Shown here: positions 51,667 to 59,657 of the stretch, one piece after another | Position numbering within the stretch: position 1 is the stretch's first letter | Layout: every line of letters begins with the position of its first letter | From: CAVOOW01 sp963697675 | GTDB lineage: Bacteria > Actinomycetota > Actinomycetes > JACCUZ01 | Length of the DNA: 64,000 nt | Reading direction: 5' to 3' | NCBI GenBank assembly: GCA_963697675.1 | Contig: CAVOOW010000001.1 | Location: 124,001-188,000 of the forward strand | Notes under the pieces: generated by a model | Database searches by the model: none | What the model saw: the letters and a program-made list of their open reading frames with translations, nothing else | What the model was told of the DNA's origin: nothing | Position numbers and translations under genes: made by a program

Positions 51667-52374
51667 TCAGATGCCGGGGTACGGAGGTGGCTGCACGGTC
51701 CCCTGCGGAGTGGCCCCACCGTGGGCGGCGAGCAACCGGAAGTAGCCCAGCGTCAGGACCAGCGCCAGGAACGGTGAGACGAGAGTGCCGGACACGATGT
51801 TGCTGATGAACTGCCTTGCGACCACGGGCAGTCCGAGCAGGATCAGGCCGATGACGAGACCCACGGCGATCAACATGACGAACACGAGGATCAGGGTGCC
51901 GAACACCTGCCAGAAGTGGCCTTTGACAAGTTCCTGACTCCGAGAGAACGCAGCACCCGTGCCAGCGCCCTCGATCACGATCACCGGAACGATCACGGCC
52001 CAGATGGTCAGCAGGTAGAGGCCAGGCGCGATCAACAGGACGAGGCCGATGCCGATCGCGATGCCGGCCACGATGGACGTGACTGCCACGCGTCCGACAG
52101 CAGGCCGCGCAGCCTCAAGTGTCTCGCCGAACGAGAGGTCGGCCCGACCGTCGCGGACATCCTCCACCGCTTTGACCAACGCGGCCTGCAGCAGGAACGC
52201 CGCGATGATGCTGACGAAGAACGCGAGCACAGCGCCGGGCCAGCCGAGCAGACCGAGGACCAGCTCGATCACCGCGGCCACCAGATAGATGACGAATGCG
52301 ATCGAGAGCAAGTGGCGGGCGTGGGCTTTGTACATCGCCCAGGCCTCGGCGAGGACACCATCCATTGGGTTCAC
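51667..52374 (-). CDS. Polytopic membrane protein (YciC/GdpD-N-like)
   Basis: The protein has 235 residues with six hydrophobic helices (such as AFVIYLVAAVIELVLGLLG, AFFVSIIAAFLLQAALV and LILVFVMLIAVGLVIGLIL). The VEDVRDGRADLSFGETLEAA loop and FSRSQELVKGHFWQVFG motif are typical of the UPF0259/glycerophosphodiesterase membrane domain group. The C-terminus is proline-rich. Function unknown. It is followed at 14 bp by the APH-type kinase gene. Confidence 0.78.
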   Translation of the reverse strand: MNPMDGVLAEAWAMYKAHARHLLSIAFVIYLVAAVIELVLGLLGWPGAVLAFFVSIIAAFLLQAALVKAVEDVRDGRADLSFGETLEAARPAVGRVAVTSIVAGIAIGIGLVLLIAPGLYLLTIWAVIVPVIVIEGAGTGAAFSRSQELVKGHFWQVFGTLILVFVMLIAVGLVIGLILLGLPVVARQFISNIVSGTLVSPFLALVLTLGYFRLLAAHGGATPQGTVQPPPYPGI

Positions 52375-52458
52375 GCCCCGAAGATTAGACCAAACGGACG
52401 ATCTGGTCCTACCCGGGCAGTCGCGTGTCGCGTTCGGACTCAGACGATCCCGACGCCA

Positions 52459-53103
52459 TCAAGGACGGACAGCCACAGCGCGCGGTGCGGGTGGGAATGC
52501 CGCTCGCTGCCGGGTCGCCGCCAGCTGCAGCGCCAGCACCGCGCTGCGCAGCAGAGCGCCGGCCACCAGCGACGTCACGATCGGTGACACCGTCTCCGGC
52601 AGGCGCGCGGGGGTCGCCACGATCACGCCGACGAGCGGGCTGAGGCACGCGACGAGCAGCCAGGTGGCCGCCTGTCCCCGCGACGCCCTCCCCAGCAGGG
52701 CGCCGAGCGCGAACCCCTCGCCGGCTGCGTGCACGACGAGCGCCGCGACCACGGGAACTGAGGGGGCCACGACCAGGACGGCGCCTTCCAGGGCACGGTG
52801 CACCCCGATCGCCACCGCGGTTGCCGCCCCTCCGGCCACTTCGGCGCACGCGCAACCTCGGCGCGCGAGGGCACCGGTGGCTCCGAAGCCGGCCGCCGCC
52901 GCCAGGACCGCAGCCCACCACGGCGTGCCGGACTCGGCCAGGTCCTGCCACACGTCCGGCACCAGGTCACCGAGCACGACTGCCAGCAGCACGACGGACA
53001 CTGCGACGGAGGAGACCACCGGACGACGCGACGACAACCGGGACAGGAGCACGCCGCCGATGGTTGACGCGGCGATCAGCGCCGCGAGCCCGGGACCAGT
53101 CAC
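52459..53103 (-). CDS. ZIP family metal transporter
   Basis: The protein has 214 residues from GTG 53103, which overlaps the DUF899 stop. Seven or eight hydrophobic helices contain the two ZIP metal motifs: IGVHRALEGAVLVVA (H-x3-E-G) and VVHAAGEGFALGALLG (H-x3-E-G). These are the metal-binding pairs of helices IV and V. A short Cys-rich loop (RRGCACAEVAGG) follows helix III. It may move zinc or iron. Coupled to the thioredoxin-like DUF899 gene. Confidence 0.8.
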   Translation of the reverse strand: MTGPGLAALIAASTIGGVLLSRLSSRRPVVSSVAVSVVLLAVVLGDLVPDVWQDLAESGTPWWAAVLAAAAGFGATGALARRGCACAEVAGGAATAVAIGVHRALEGAVLVVAPSVPVVAALVVHAAGEGFALGALLGRASRGQAATWLLVACLSPLVGVIVATPARLPETVSPIVTSLVAGALLRSAVLALQLAATRQRAAFPPAPRAVAVRP

Positions 53104-53840
53104 GCCACGAAGCTCGGGTCGGCCGGGTGCGGGCTGACCGCGCGACCACGGGGCTCCTCCCATTCCTCCTGACGGCCGAGCGCCGTCAGGTCGAGCACGG
53201 GATAGGCGCCGCCCATTGCCTCCGTACCACGGGCAAATGTCGAGTAGGTATGGAACACCGAGTCGCCGTCGCGCAGGAAGCAGCTCACACCCGGCTGCTC
53301 GGTGGCGCCGTCGGCCGCCCAGCCGAGGCCCGCCTCGCGCAGCTGTGCAGCGTCGCGGTAGTTGAACAGCACGGGCGTCACCGACTCGTCGAGGCTGACG
53401 TGGAAGTCGTAGTTGAAGTCGCTGCCGAAGGACGAGTACATCGGGATCGTCCAGCCTCGGCTCTTCCGGTGGGCGTCGACGGCCGGGAACGGTGCCCGTG
53501 CGACCACAGCGAACGCCGTGTCGCGCGCCGCGAGGTGGTCCAGCAGTCCGTCCGACATCTCGTCGAGGCCGGCCGAGCAACTGGGGCAGCCCGCGTCCCA
53601 CGACGGGTCGAACATGAAGTGCTGCAGGACAAGCTGCCGCCTGTCACCGAACAGGTCGCGCAGACCCACGGCTCCGTCCGGCCCGTCGAACACGTAGTCC
53701 TTCTCGACCCTCACCATCGGGAGCCGGCGCCGGTCCGCGTTGAGCGCGTCGCGCGCCCGGGTCAGCTCCTTCTCCCGGGCGAGCAGCTCGGTGCGCGCTG
53801 CGAGCCAGCGTTCGCTCGACACGATCTCGGGCAACGTCAT
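53100..53840 (-). CDS. DUF899 family thioredoxin-like protein
   Basis: The protein has 246 residues. AARTELLAREKELTRARDAL, FDGPDGAVGLRDLFGDRRQL, QHFMFDPSWDAGCPSCSAG with the C-x2-C of a thioredoxin fold, RSRGWTIPMYSSFGSDFNYD and GVSCFLRDGDSVFHTYSTFARG are characteristic. DUF899 proteins are predicted dithiol or disulfide oxidoreductases. ATG 53840 has AGGAGG five bases upstream. The gene lies downstream of the sigma factor and overlaps the ZIP gene. Confidence 0.92.
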   Translation of the reverse strand: MTLPEIVSSERWLAARTELLAREKELTRARDALNADRRRLPMVRVEKDYVFDGPDGAVGLRDLFGDRRQLVLQHFMFDPSWDAGCPSCSAGLDEMSDGLLDHLAARDTAFAVVARAPFPAVDAHRKSRGWTIPMYSSFGSDFNYDFHVSLDESVTPVLFNYRDAAQLREAGLGWAADGATEQPGVSCFLRDGDSVFHTYSTFARGTEAMGGAYPVLDLTALGRQEEWEEPRGRAVSPHPADPSFVA

Positions 53841-53938
53841 CGTGACCTCCTGCGTCTACGGCCGGCAACCACTGCCGGTCCGGTCAGCAGCACGACGAAC
53901 AGCGACCCCGCCGATGGACACCACGGCGAAGAAATCAC
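53837..53938 (-). CDS. 33-aa ORF bridging the sigma factor and DUF899 genes
   Basis: GTG 53938 overlaps the sigma-factor stop (GTGA) and the ORF ends in a TGA that overlaps the DUF899 start (ATGA). The peptide has a hydrophobic core (GSLFVVLLTGPAVVAG) and an RRRRRSR tail, so it would be a tiny membrane peptide. Third positions are G/C-rich. The ribosome binding site of DUF899 lies inside it, so it may serve only to couple translation. Confidence 0.5.
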   Translation of the reverse strand: MISSPWCPSAGSLFVVLLTGPAVVAGRRRRRSR

Positions 53939-55203
53939 GCATGGCCTGCCGTCTCGGCCAGCCGGCGGGTGAGATGACGTCGCTCCGGGTCCGAGGTGAC
54001 CAGCTCGAGCGCCTCGCGATAGGACTGCGCCGCCTCGCCCGACCGACCGAGTCGGCGCAGCAGGTCGGCCCGGGTCGCCGCGAGAAGGTGATAGCCGTCG
54101 AGCTGTCCCGTGTCCGCCAGGGCATCCACCAGCACCAGCCCGGCCGCTGGACCCTCGGACATCGCGACGGCGACGGCCCGGTTGAGCTCCACGACAGGAG
54201 ATGGCGACAGCTGCGCGAGCTGCTCGTAGAGCCGGGCGATGCGGGGCCAGTCCGTGCCTGCCGCATCTGTCGCGGTCGCGTGGCAGGCCGCGATCAACGC
54301 CTGCAGCTGGTAAGGACCCGGCCGGCCCAGAGCCAGGGCCGCCTCGAGCTGCTGCCGCCCCTCCTCGATCTCCTCCCGGTCCCACAGCGAGCGGTCCTGG
54401 TCCTCGAGGGTCACCAGGTCGCCTGCGGCGTCGACGCGGGCGGCCCGCCGCGAGTCCTGGAGCAGCAGCAGCGCCAGCAGCCCGGCAGCCTCGGCCTCCT
54501 CGGGCATCAGCGCGACGAGCAACCGGGCCAGCCGGATCGACTCCGACGTCAGGTCACTGCGCACCAACGGCGCGCCGGCGCTGGCGACGTACCCCTCGTT
54601 GAACAGCAGGTAGACGACGGCGAGCACGCCCGCGGTGCGCCCGGGCAGCAGGTGCGCAGGCGGCACGCGGTAAGGAATGCCGGCGTGGCGGATCTTGCCC
54701 TTCGCGCGGACCAGCCGCTTGGCCATCGTGGGCTCCTCGACCAGGAAGGCACGAGCCACCTCGGCGGTGGTCAGGCCGGCCAGGGTCCGCAGGGTGAGCG
54801 CGACCTGCGCTTCCAGCGGGAGAGCCGGGTGGCAGCAGGTGAACATCAGCCGCAGGCGGTCGTCCGGCACGCCACTGTCGTCGTACACCTGATCCATCTC
54901 TTCCGTCTCGCCCGCTCCACGGGAGAGCACCGCCACCTGCGCGAGCTTGGTTTTCTCGTTGGTACGCCGACGCAGCCGGTCGAGCGCGCGGTTGCGCGCG
55001 ACCGTCGTCAGCCAGGCACCGGGACTGCGAGGTACGCCGTCGCGCGGCCAACGGTCGAGGGCCTGGGCGAATGCCTCCTGTGCACACTCCTCGGCAAGGT
55101 CCCAGTCGCCGGTCATGCCGATGAGGGTCGCAACGACCCGGCCCCACTCGTCGTGGAATGCCTCGGTTACGGCCGCCGTGGCTTCGTCCTCTACTGGGCC
55201 CAG
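53935..55203 (-). CDS. ECF RNA polymerase sigma factor with C-terminal DUF6596 domain
   Basis: About 422 residues. Sigma region 2 is FHDEWGRVVATLIGMTGDWDLAEECAQEAF (in parts) with VPRSPGAWLTTVARNRALD; region 4 is LRTLAGLTTAEVARAFLV with EPTMAKRLVRAKGKI. A helical 220-residue DUF6596 domain (VYLLFNEGYVASAG, TEL-like repeats) follows. The frame has no ATG or GTG before region 2; the only candidates are CTG 55203 or non-canonical codons inside the upstream YCII gene, so the start is uncertain. YCII proteins next to such sigma factors are a standard pair. Confidence 0.85.
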   Translation of the reverse strand: MGPVEDEATAAVTEAFHDEWGRVVATLIGMTGDWDLAEECAQEAFAQALDRWPRDGVPRSPGAWLTTVARNRALDRLRRRTNEKTKLAQVAVLSRGAGETEEMDQVYDDSGVPDDRLRLMFTCCHPALPLEAQVALTLRTLAGLTTAEVARAFLVEEPTMAKRLVRAKGKIRHAGIPYRVPPAHLLPGRTAGVLAVVYLLFNEGYVASAGAPLVRSDLTSESIRLARLLVALMPEEAEAAGLLALLLLQDSRRAARVDAAGDLVTLEDQDRSLWDREEIEEGRQQLEAALALGRPGPYQLQALIAACHATATDAAGTDWPRIARLYEQLAQLSPSPVVELNRAVAVAMSEGPAAGLVLVDALADTGQLDGYHLLAATRADLLRRLGRSGEAAQSYREALELVTSDPERRHLTRRLAETAGHA

Positions 55204-55532
55204 AGCGGCCTCACCTCGACCGTCCCGAGGCCGGCACAGGGGTGCTTCGAGGCGATCTCGATCGCCTCGTCGAGGTCGGCGCATTCGATGACGTCGTAGC
55301 CGGCGACCTGCTCCTTCGTCTCGGCGAAGGGCCCGTCGAGCACCAGCGGCGCGCCGTTGCGCAGCCGCACGGTCGTGGCCTCGCTGGTGGGCCGGAGCCG
55401 GTCGCCGTGCTTGAGCACCCCGCGGCGTTCCATCTCGTCGAGCCAAGCCTCGAGGTCGCCCTCCGCCTCCGGCTTCCCGCCCTCGGGCAGCTCGTCGGAC
55501 TCGGCGACGCAATGGATGAGCATGTACTTCAC
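55191..55532 (-). CDS. YCII-related domain protein
   Basis: The protein has 113 residues from GTG 55532, which has GGAGG five bases upstream. VKYMLIHCVAESDELP, WLDEMERRGVLKHGDRLRP, VRLRNGAPLVLDGPFAETKE and VIECADLDEAIEIASKHPCA are diagnostic of the YCII family (His and Asp pair; predicted small hydrolase or partner of ECF sigma factors). It starts the operon YCII, sigma, 33-aa ORF, DUF899, ZIP transporter. Confidence 0.93.
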   Translation of the reverse strand: MKYMLIHCVAESDELPEGGKPEAEGDLEAWLDEMERRGVLKHGDRLRPTSEATTVRLRNGAPLVLDGPFAETKEQVAGYDVIECADLDEAIEIASKHPCAGLGTVEVRPLWAQ

Positions 55533-55765
55533 TGGTTCCTCCAGACACCGGACGGTTGATCTTGGTCGCCCTAACACCTGGCGTCCAGCCCTACGACGAA
55601 CGGCCGGGCGGCAGATGGACTGGGCGACAGCCTCGCTGCCGTCGGAATTCGGGTACTTCGGCTCAGACCGATTCGCGCCGTCTGAGTAGCGTGGCCAGGC
55701 CCGCCGACGCGACTTGCGGGACTGAGGCTCTGGCGCCCGGCCACGCGGGCTGGGACACTCGACGG

Positions 55766-56566
55766 ATGGATCTGCTGGCGCTCGACGAGGTGCAGCGACG
55801 GCTGCGCATCACGAGCCAGTCCTACAGCGGAGTGCAACCGATCGAGGTCGCACGCGTCGTTGGCTCGCTCGACCGCAGCAGCGACTTCGATCGGGACTTC
55901 CGGCCCATCCGACGCGTCTCGGCACAACGGTTGTCGAGCCTGCGCTCGGCGTTCCCGGACGGCGACACCCCGCCGATCGAGGCCTACGAGGTGGGCGGTG
56001 CCTACTTCGTGTCCGACGGTCACCATCGCGTCGTACTCGCCCGCGAGCGGGCGGCCGAATACATCGACGCCGAGGTCACCCGGCTGGAGACGAACTACGC
56101 GATCGGACCCGATGTCGACGTCCGCCAACTCGTGCACACCGAGCAGCATCGGACGCTGATGGAAGAGAGCGGACTCGCTCGGGCGCGCCCGGATGCGGTC
56201 GTCGAGTTCTCGCGGCCGGGCGGCTATCCGGAGCTGCTCGAGCTGATCAAGGCGCACGGCTATGACCTCGGGCGGCGCATGGGCAAGCTGCCTGCGCCTG
56301 AGGACGTGGCCGCCGACTGGTACGACACGGTGTTCGCGCCGGGAGTCGCAGCACTGCGGCGCGAGTCACTGCCCGAGGTCTACCTGTACAAGACCAACGC
56401 AGACCTGTTCCTGTGGGTCTACCAACGCAGGCGTGCGCTGCGCGTGCTGACGCCGGACGCCGACTTCGATGTCGCAGCGCGCGATGCTCGCGGCCAACGG
56501 GTCAGTCGAAGATTCCGTAAGGAGTTCCTGCGGGAGAAGAGCGGCCGGCTGCGGTCGCGCGACTAG
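55766..56566 (+). CDS. ParB/sulfiredoxin-like domain protein
   Basis: The protein has 266 residues. RPIRRVSAQRLSSLRSAFP and PIEAYEVGGAYFVSDGHHRVV (G-H-H-R) with EYIDAEVTRLE form a ParB nuclease-like domain (about residues 45-115). The second half is helical and basic (DLGRRMGKLPAPEDVAADWY; VYQRRRALRVLTPD) with a very basic C-terminus. No partition neighbours (ParA) are present, so it is a stand-alone ParB-like protein, possibly an ATP- or CTP-using enzyme. It is divergent from the YCII operon. Confidence 0.78.
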   Translation: MDLLALDEVQRRLRITSQSYSGVQPIEVARVVGSLDRSSDFDRDFRPIRRVSAQRLSSLRSAFPDGDTPPIEAYEVGGAYFVSDGHHRVVLARERAAEYIDAEVTRLETNYAIGPDVDVRQLVHTEQHRTLMEESGLARARPDAVVEFSRPGGYPELLELIKAHGYDLGRRMGKLPAPEDVAADWYDTVFAPGVAALRRESLPEVYLYKTNADLFLWVYQRRRALRVLTPDADFDVAARDARGQRVSRRFRKEFLREKSGRLRSRD

Positions 56567-56680
56567 TACAACGGCGCCTCGTCCCGCCATCGCTTCCTCG
56601 CCTCCATCCCGCTCCTCCCGTCCGCCTCCCCCTCCGCCTCGGCGATGTGGCCCTGCGTGGCGCGAGGTCGTCCATCTCGT

Positions 56681-56712
56681 GCTACCGGTGTAACGCCTTA
56701 TGGTGGTAGCAT
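56681..56712. promoter_or_regulatory. Inverted repeat before the CGNR regulator
   Basis: TGCTACC (56681-56687) and GGTAGCA (56706-56712) are perfect 7-bp inverted repeats separated by 18 bases in an AT-richer spacer, ending 6 bp before the start codon. TAGCAT (56708-56713) could be a -10 element. Position suggests an operator for the autoregulating CGNR protein. The remainder of 56567-56680 is pyrimidine-rich and shows no gene. Confidence 0.5.
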
Positions 56713-56718
56713 AGCCGC

Positions 56719-57384
56719 ATGGCAGACATCGCGGACCTTCCCCTGGTTGGCGGGCATCCCGCCCTCGATCTCGTGAACACGGTCGAGAGGGGCATCCCCA
56801 GTCCCGGGTCCACCGCACGTGACTACCTCGCGAACGCGACCGAGGTCGTGGCCTGGGCAAAGCTCGCCGGACTGCTCTCGGATCACGAAGCAGCGACCGT
56901 CGTTCGCGGGTGGCGGCAGGACCCACCGGCCGCACAGGCGAGCATCGACGTGCTCAAGGAGATCCGTGAGGCGCTGCACCTCACACTTCTCGCGTCCGTC
57001 GGCTCGGGCGACTGGTCGGACGCCGCGACCGAAGCTGCACTTTCGCTGCTGCACCGGCGCTGGCTCGAGGCCCTCGGCCGTTCGGAGGTGGTCCGTTCCC
57101 CGGCGGGCGTTCCCGGAGTCGTGCTGCGCGTGGGCACCGATCCCGCGTGGTTGGTGAGCGACCGCGCTGCCGAGTCTGCGTTGGACGTGTTGCGAAGCGC
57201 CGACATGCAGCGCCTTCGTCGCTGCCCCGTCGAGTCGGGCGGATGCGGGTGGGTGTTCTTCGACCGCAGTCGCAACGGTTCGCGACGGTGGTGTCGGATG
57301 GCCGACTGCGGGACCGCGGTGAAGTCTCGCCGGCTGACGGAGCGCCGACGCGAACAACGCCTCAACTCGGAGGTTGGTGAGTGA
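56719..57384 (+). CDS. CGNR zinc-finger (ABATE) transcriptional regulator
   Basis: The protein has 221 residues. LVGGHPALDLVNTVERG opens the ABATE (ligand-binding) domain; the C-terminal finger is RRCPVESGGCGWVFFDRSRNGSRRWC (in part) and MADCGTAVKSRRLTERRR. The four cysteines and the S-R-N-x-S-R-R-W-C pattern are kept, but the signature CGNR reads CGTA. It probably binds the repeat upstream. Its stop overlaps the MFS start (ATGA-type, 57381-57384), so it likely controls the transporter and the polymerase gene behind it. Confidence 0.9.
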   Translation: MADIADLPLVGGHPALDLVNTVERGIPSPGSTARDYLANATEVVAWAKLAGLLSDHEAATVVRGWRQDPPAAQASIDVLKEIREALHLTLLASVGSGDWSDAATEAALSLLHRRWLEALGRSEVVRSPAGVPGVVLRVGTDPAWLVSDRAAESALDVLRSADMQRLRRCPVESGGCGWVFFDRSRNGSRRWCRMADCGTAVKSRRLTERRREQRLNSEVGE

Positions 57385-58599
57385 TGCTCGCAACGGCCAC
57401 TGTGACCGCTCCAGCCACGCGAACGACGCTGCGCGCCTGGGGTGCGCTGCTTGCCCTGTCGGCGGCGGCGTTCCTCTTCGTGACGACAGAGACGCTGCCC
57501 ATCGGCCTGTTGCAACCCATCGGCGCGGACCTTGGAGCATCTGATTCGACGGTCGGTCTGCTGGTGACCTACTACGGGCTCGTGGTCGTGTTCACATCAC
57601 TGCCACTGACCCAGCTGACGCGTGCGATGCCCCGCCGCACCCTGTTGACCGTCGTGCTCGCCGTGTTCGTGGTGTCCACGATCGCATCCGCCGTCGTTGA
57701 CAGCTACGCGATGCTGCTCTGCGCCCGGGTGGTCACTGCGGCAAGTCAGGCGCTGTTCTGGTCCGTGGTCGTTCCCACGGCGGCGGGACTGTTCCGACCG
57801 GAGATACGTGGCCGGGTGCTTGCTGTGCTGTTCGCGGGCAGCTCGTTGGCCGCCGTCGTCGGCGTGCCCGCCGGAACGTGGCTCGGCCAGCAGATGGGGT
57901 GGCGTGCAGCCTTCGTCGGCCTGGCGTCAGCCGCGCTGCTCACGATGATCGCCGTCGCGGTGTTGCTGCCGAACGCACAACCGGGCTGGGACGAGGATGC
58001 CCGCGGCCCCCAGGCCGATGTCAGGCGATACGTCTTGCTCATCTTGGTCATCAGCCTGGTCGTGACCGGGTGCGTTCACCTTCTTCACGTACGTCTCGCC
58101 ATACCTCACCGACGTGGTCCTGCTGTCCCCGGCGATGGTCAGCGCTGCGCTGCTGCTCCGTGGTCTTGCGGGACTCGTCGGTGTCGTCGTGGGCGGCGCC
58201 CTCGTCGACCGCCGGCCGAACCTGGCGGTAGCTCTGCCCGTCGGCGTCCAGGCCGTCGCCTTGCTCGGGCTGCGAGTCTTCGCGGACAACCCTGCCGTCG
58301 CGCTCACGCTGGTGGCGTTGACCGGTCTCGCCTTCGCGGCACTCACCACGGCCCTGGCCACTCGGGTCCTGGCTGTGGCCCCCGGCAACATCGCCCTGGC
58401 CGCTTCCGGCGTCTCGACGGCCGTCAACGTCGGCATCACTCTTGGCGCGCTCTTCGGCAGCAACCTGCTGCCCGCGTTCGGGCCGCAGAGCACGGCGGTC
58501 GTCGGAGGCCTGCTCACCCTGGCTGGATTCATCCTGGCTCTGGGCGAACCACTCCTGTCCCGTCAGCCGCGACCCGTGAACGCCAGACTGGGGCGATGA
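57381..58599 (+). pseudogene. MFS drug/sugar efflux transporter (DHA1), one frameshift
   Basis: The first frame has LLALSAAAFLFVTTETLPIG, LLVTYYGLVVVFTSLPLTQLT and FAGSSLAAVVGVPAGTWLG, the hallmark of AraJ/PbuE-like DHA1 pumps, through the sixth helix. At about 58072 an extra G in GGG shifts it; the remainder is FTFFTYVSPYLTDVVLLSP through ASGVSTAVNVGITLGALFGS up to 58599. Corrected length is about 406. Without correction the frame would run on into the polymerase gene, which is not a true fusion. Co-transcribed with the CGNR regulator. Confidence 0.8.
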
Positions 58600-59618
58600 C
58601 CCGATGGGTGCTGCACGTCGACCTCGACCAGTTCCTGGCCGCGGTGGAGATGCTGCGCCGACCGGAGTTGCGCGGCCGACCGGTCGTGGTGGGCGGGGAC
58701 GGTGACCCGACCAAGCGGGGTGTGGTCAGCACGGCGTCCTACGAGGCGCGGGCGCTCGGAGTCGGGTCGGGCACGCCGCTGCGCACCGCCGCCCGGCGCA
58801 TCCCCGATGCGGTGTTCCTGCCCGTGGACCGCGAGCACTACGAGGCCATCTCGGCCGAAGTGATGGCAGCGCTGCGCAGCGTGGTCCCGGTCGTCGAGGT
58901 GCTCGGGTGGGACGAGGCGTTCCTGGCCGTGGAGTCCGACGACCCGGAGGCGGTGGCACGGCAACTGCAGGATCGGGTACGCGAGGCGACGGCGCTCGAG
59001 TGCACGGTCGGCATCGGCCGCAACCGACTGCAGGCCAAGCTGGCCAACGGATTCGGTAAGCCCGCCGGGGTGTTCCGCATCACCGGCGCGACGTGGTTCG
59101 AGGTCCTCGGCGACCGGCCGACCGATGCACTCTGGGGCATCGGCGCCAAGACTGCCCGCAAGCTCGCTGAGATGGGCATCGTCACGGTGCGCCAACTGGC
59201 CGAGACCGACGAGGCGGCGCTCGCCGCGCGATTCGGCCCCACGAACGGGCCATGGTTGCAGCGCCTGGCACAGGGGCGCGACAGCGCGACCATCACCGGC
59301 TCGCCCTATCGCGCGCGAAGCCGCGGACGCGAGGTGACCTACCAGGAGGACCTCGCAGACTGGGCCGACGTCCGACGCGAGGTCGGCACCCTCGCCCGCC
59401 GTGTCGCTGCGGAGATCGCCGACGGAGGACCGCTGGCGGTGCGCGTCGTGGTGAAGGTGCGCTTCGTGCCGTTCATCACCGTCACTCACTCGCGCACGCT
59501 GGCCGAGCCCAGCGTCGACGCGGATGCCATCGAGGCCGCCGCGCTCGAGGCATTGGAGCGGTTCAGCCCCGGACGGCCGGTGCGCCTGGTCGGCGTACGC
59601 ACCGAACTGCAGCGGTGA
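58596..59618 (+). CDS. dinB: Y-family DNA polymerase (DinB/Pol IV-like)
   Basis: The protein has 340 residues. ATG 58596 overlaps the MFS stop. Catalytic acids lie in HVDLDQFLAAVE and GWDEAFLAVE; STASYEARALGVGSGTPL, GIGRNRLQAKLANGFGKPAG and DALWGIGAKTARKLAEMGI are diagnostic. The little-finger domain ends in VRLVGVRTELQR without a beta-clamp-binding tail (Q-L-x-L-F), as in the DinB variants of actinobacteria that work independently of the clamp. Error-prone translesion synthesis is expected. Operon context with an efflux pump and regulator is unusual. Confidence 0.88.
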   Translation: MTRWVLHVDLDQFLAAVEMLRRPELRGRPVVVGGDGDPTKRGVVSTASYEARALGVGSGTPLRTAARRIPDAVFLPVDREHYEAISAEVMAALRSVVPVVEVLGWDEAFLAVESDDPEAVARQLQDRVREATALECTVGIGRNRLQAKLANGFGKPAGVFRITGATWFEVLGDRPTDALWGIGAKTARKLAEMGIVTVRQLAETDEAALAARFGPTNGPWLQRLAQGRDSATITGSPYRARSRGREVTYQEDLADWADVRREVGTLARRVAAEIADGGPLAVRVVVKVRFVPFITVTHSRTLAEPSVDADAIEAAALEALERFSPGRPVRLVGVRTELQR

Positions 59619-59657
59619 GCACCCTCCGATCAGCCTTCGTCACCGTGTCCAGGTGAC

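Noticed and set aside
57381..59618. A single 745-residue MFS-polymerase fusion
   Set aside because: The continuous frame exists only because an extra G shifts the transporter; the MFS helices continue in the other frame to 58599 and the polymerase has its own ATG overlapping that stop.
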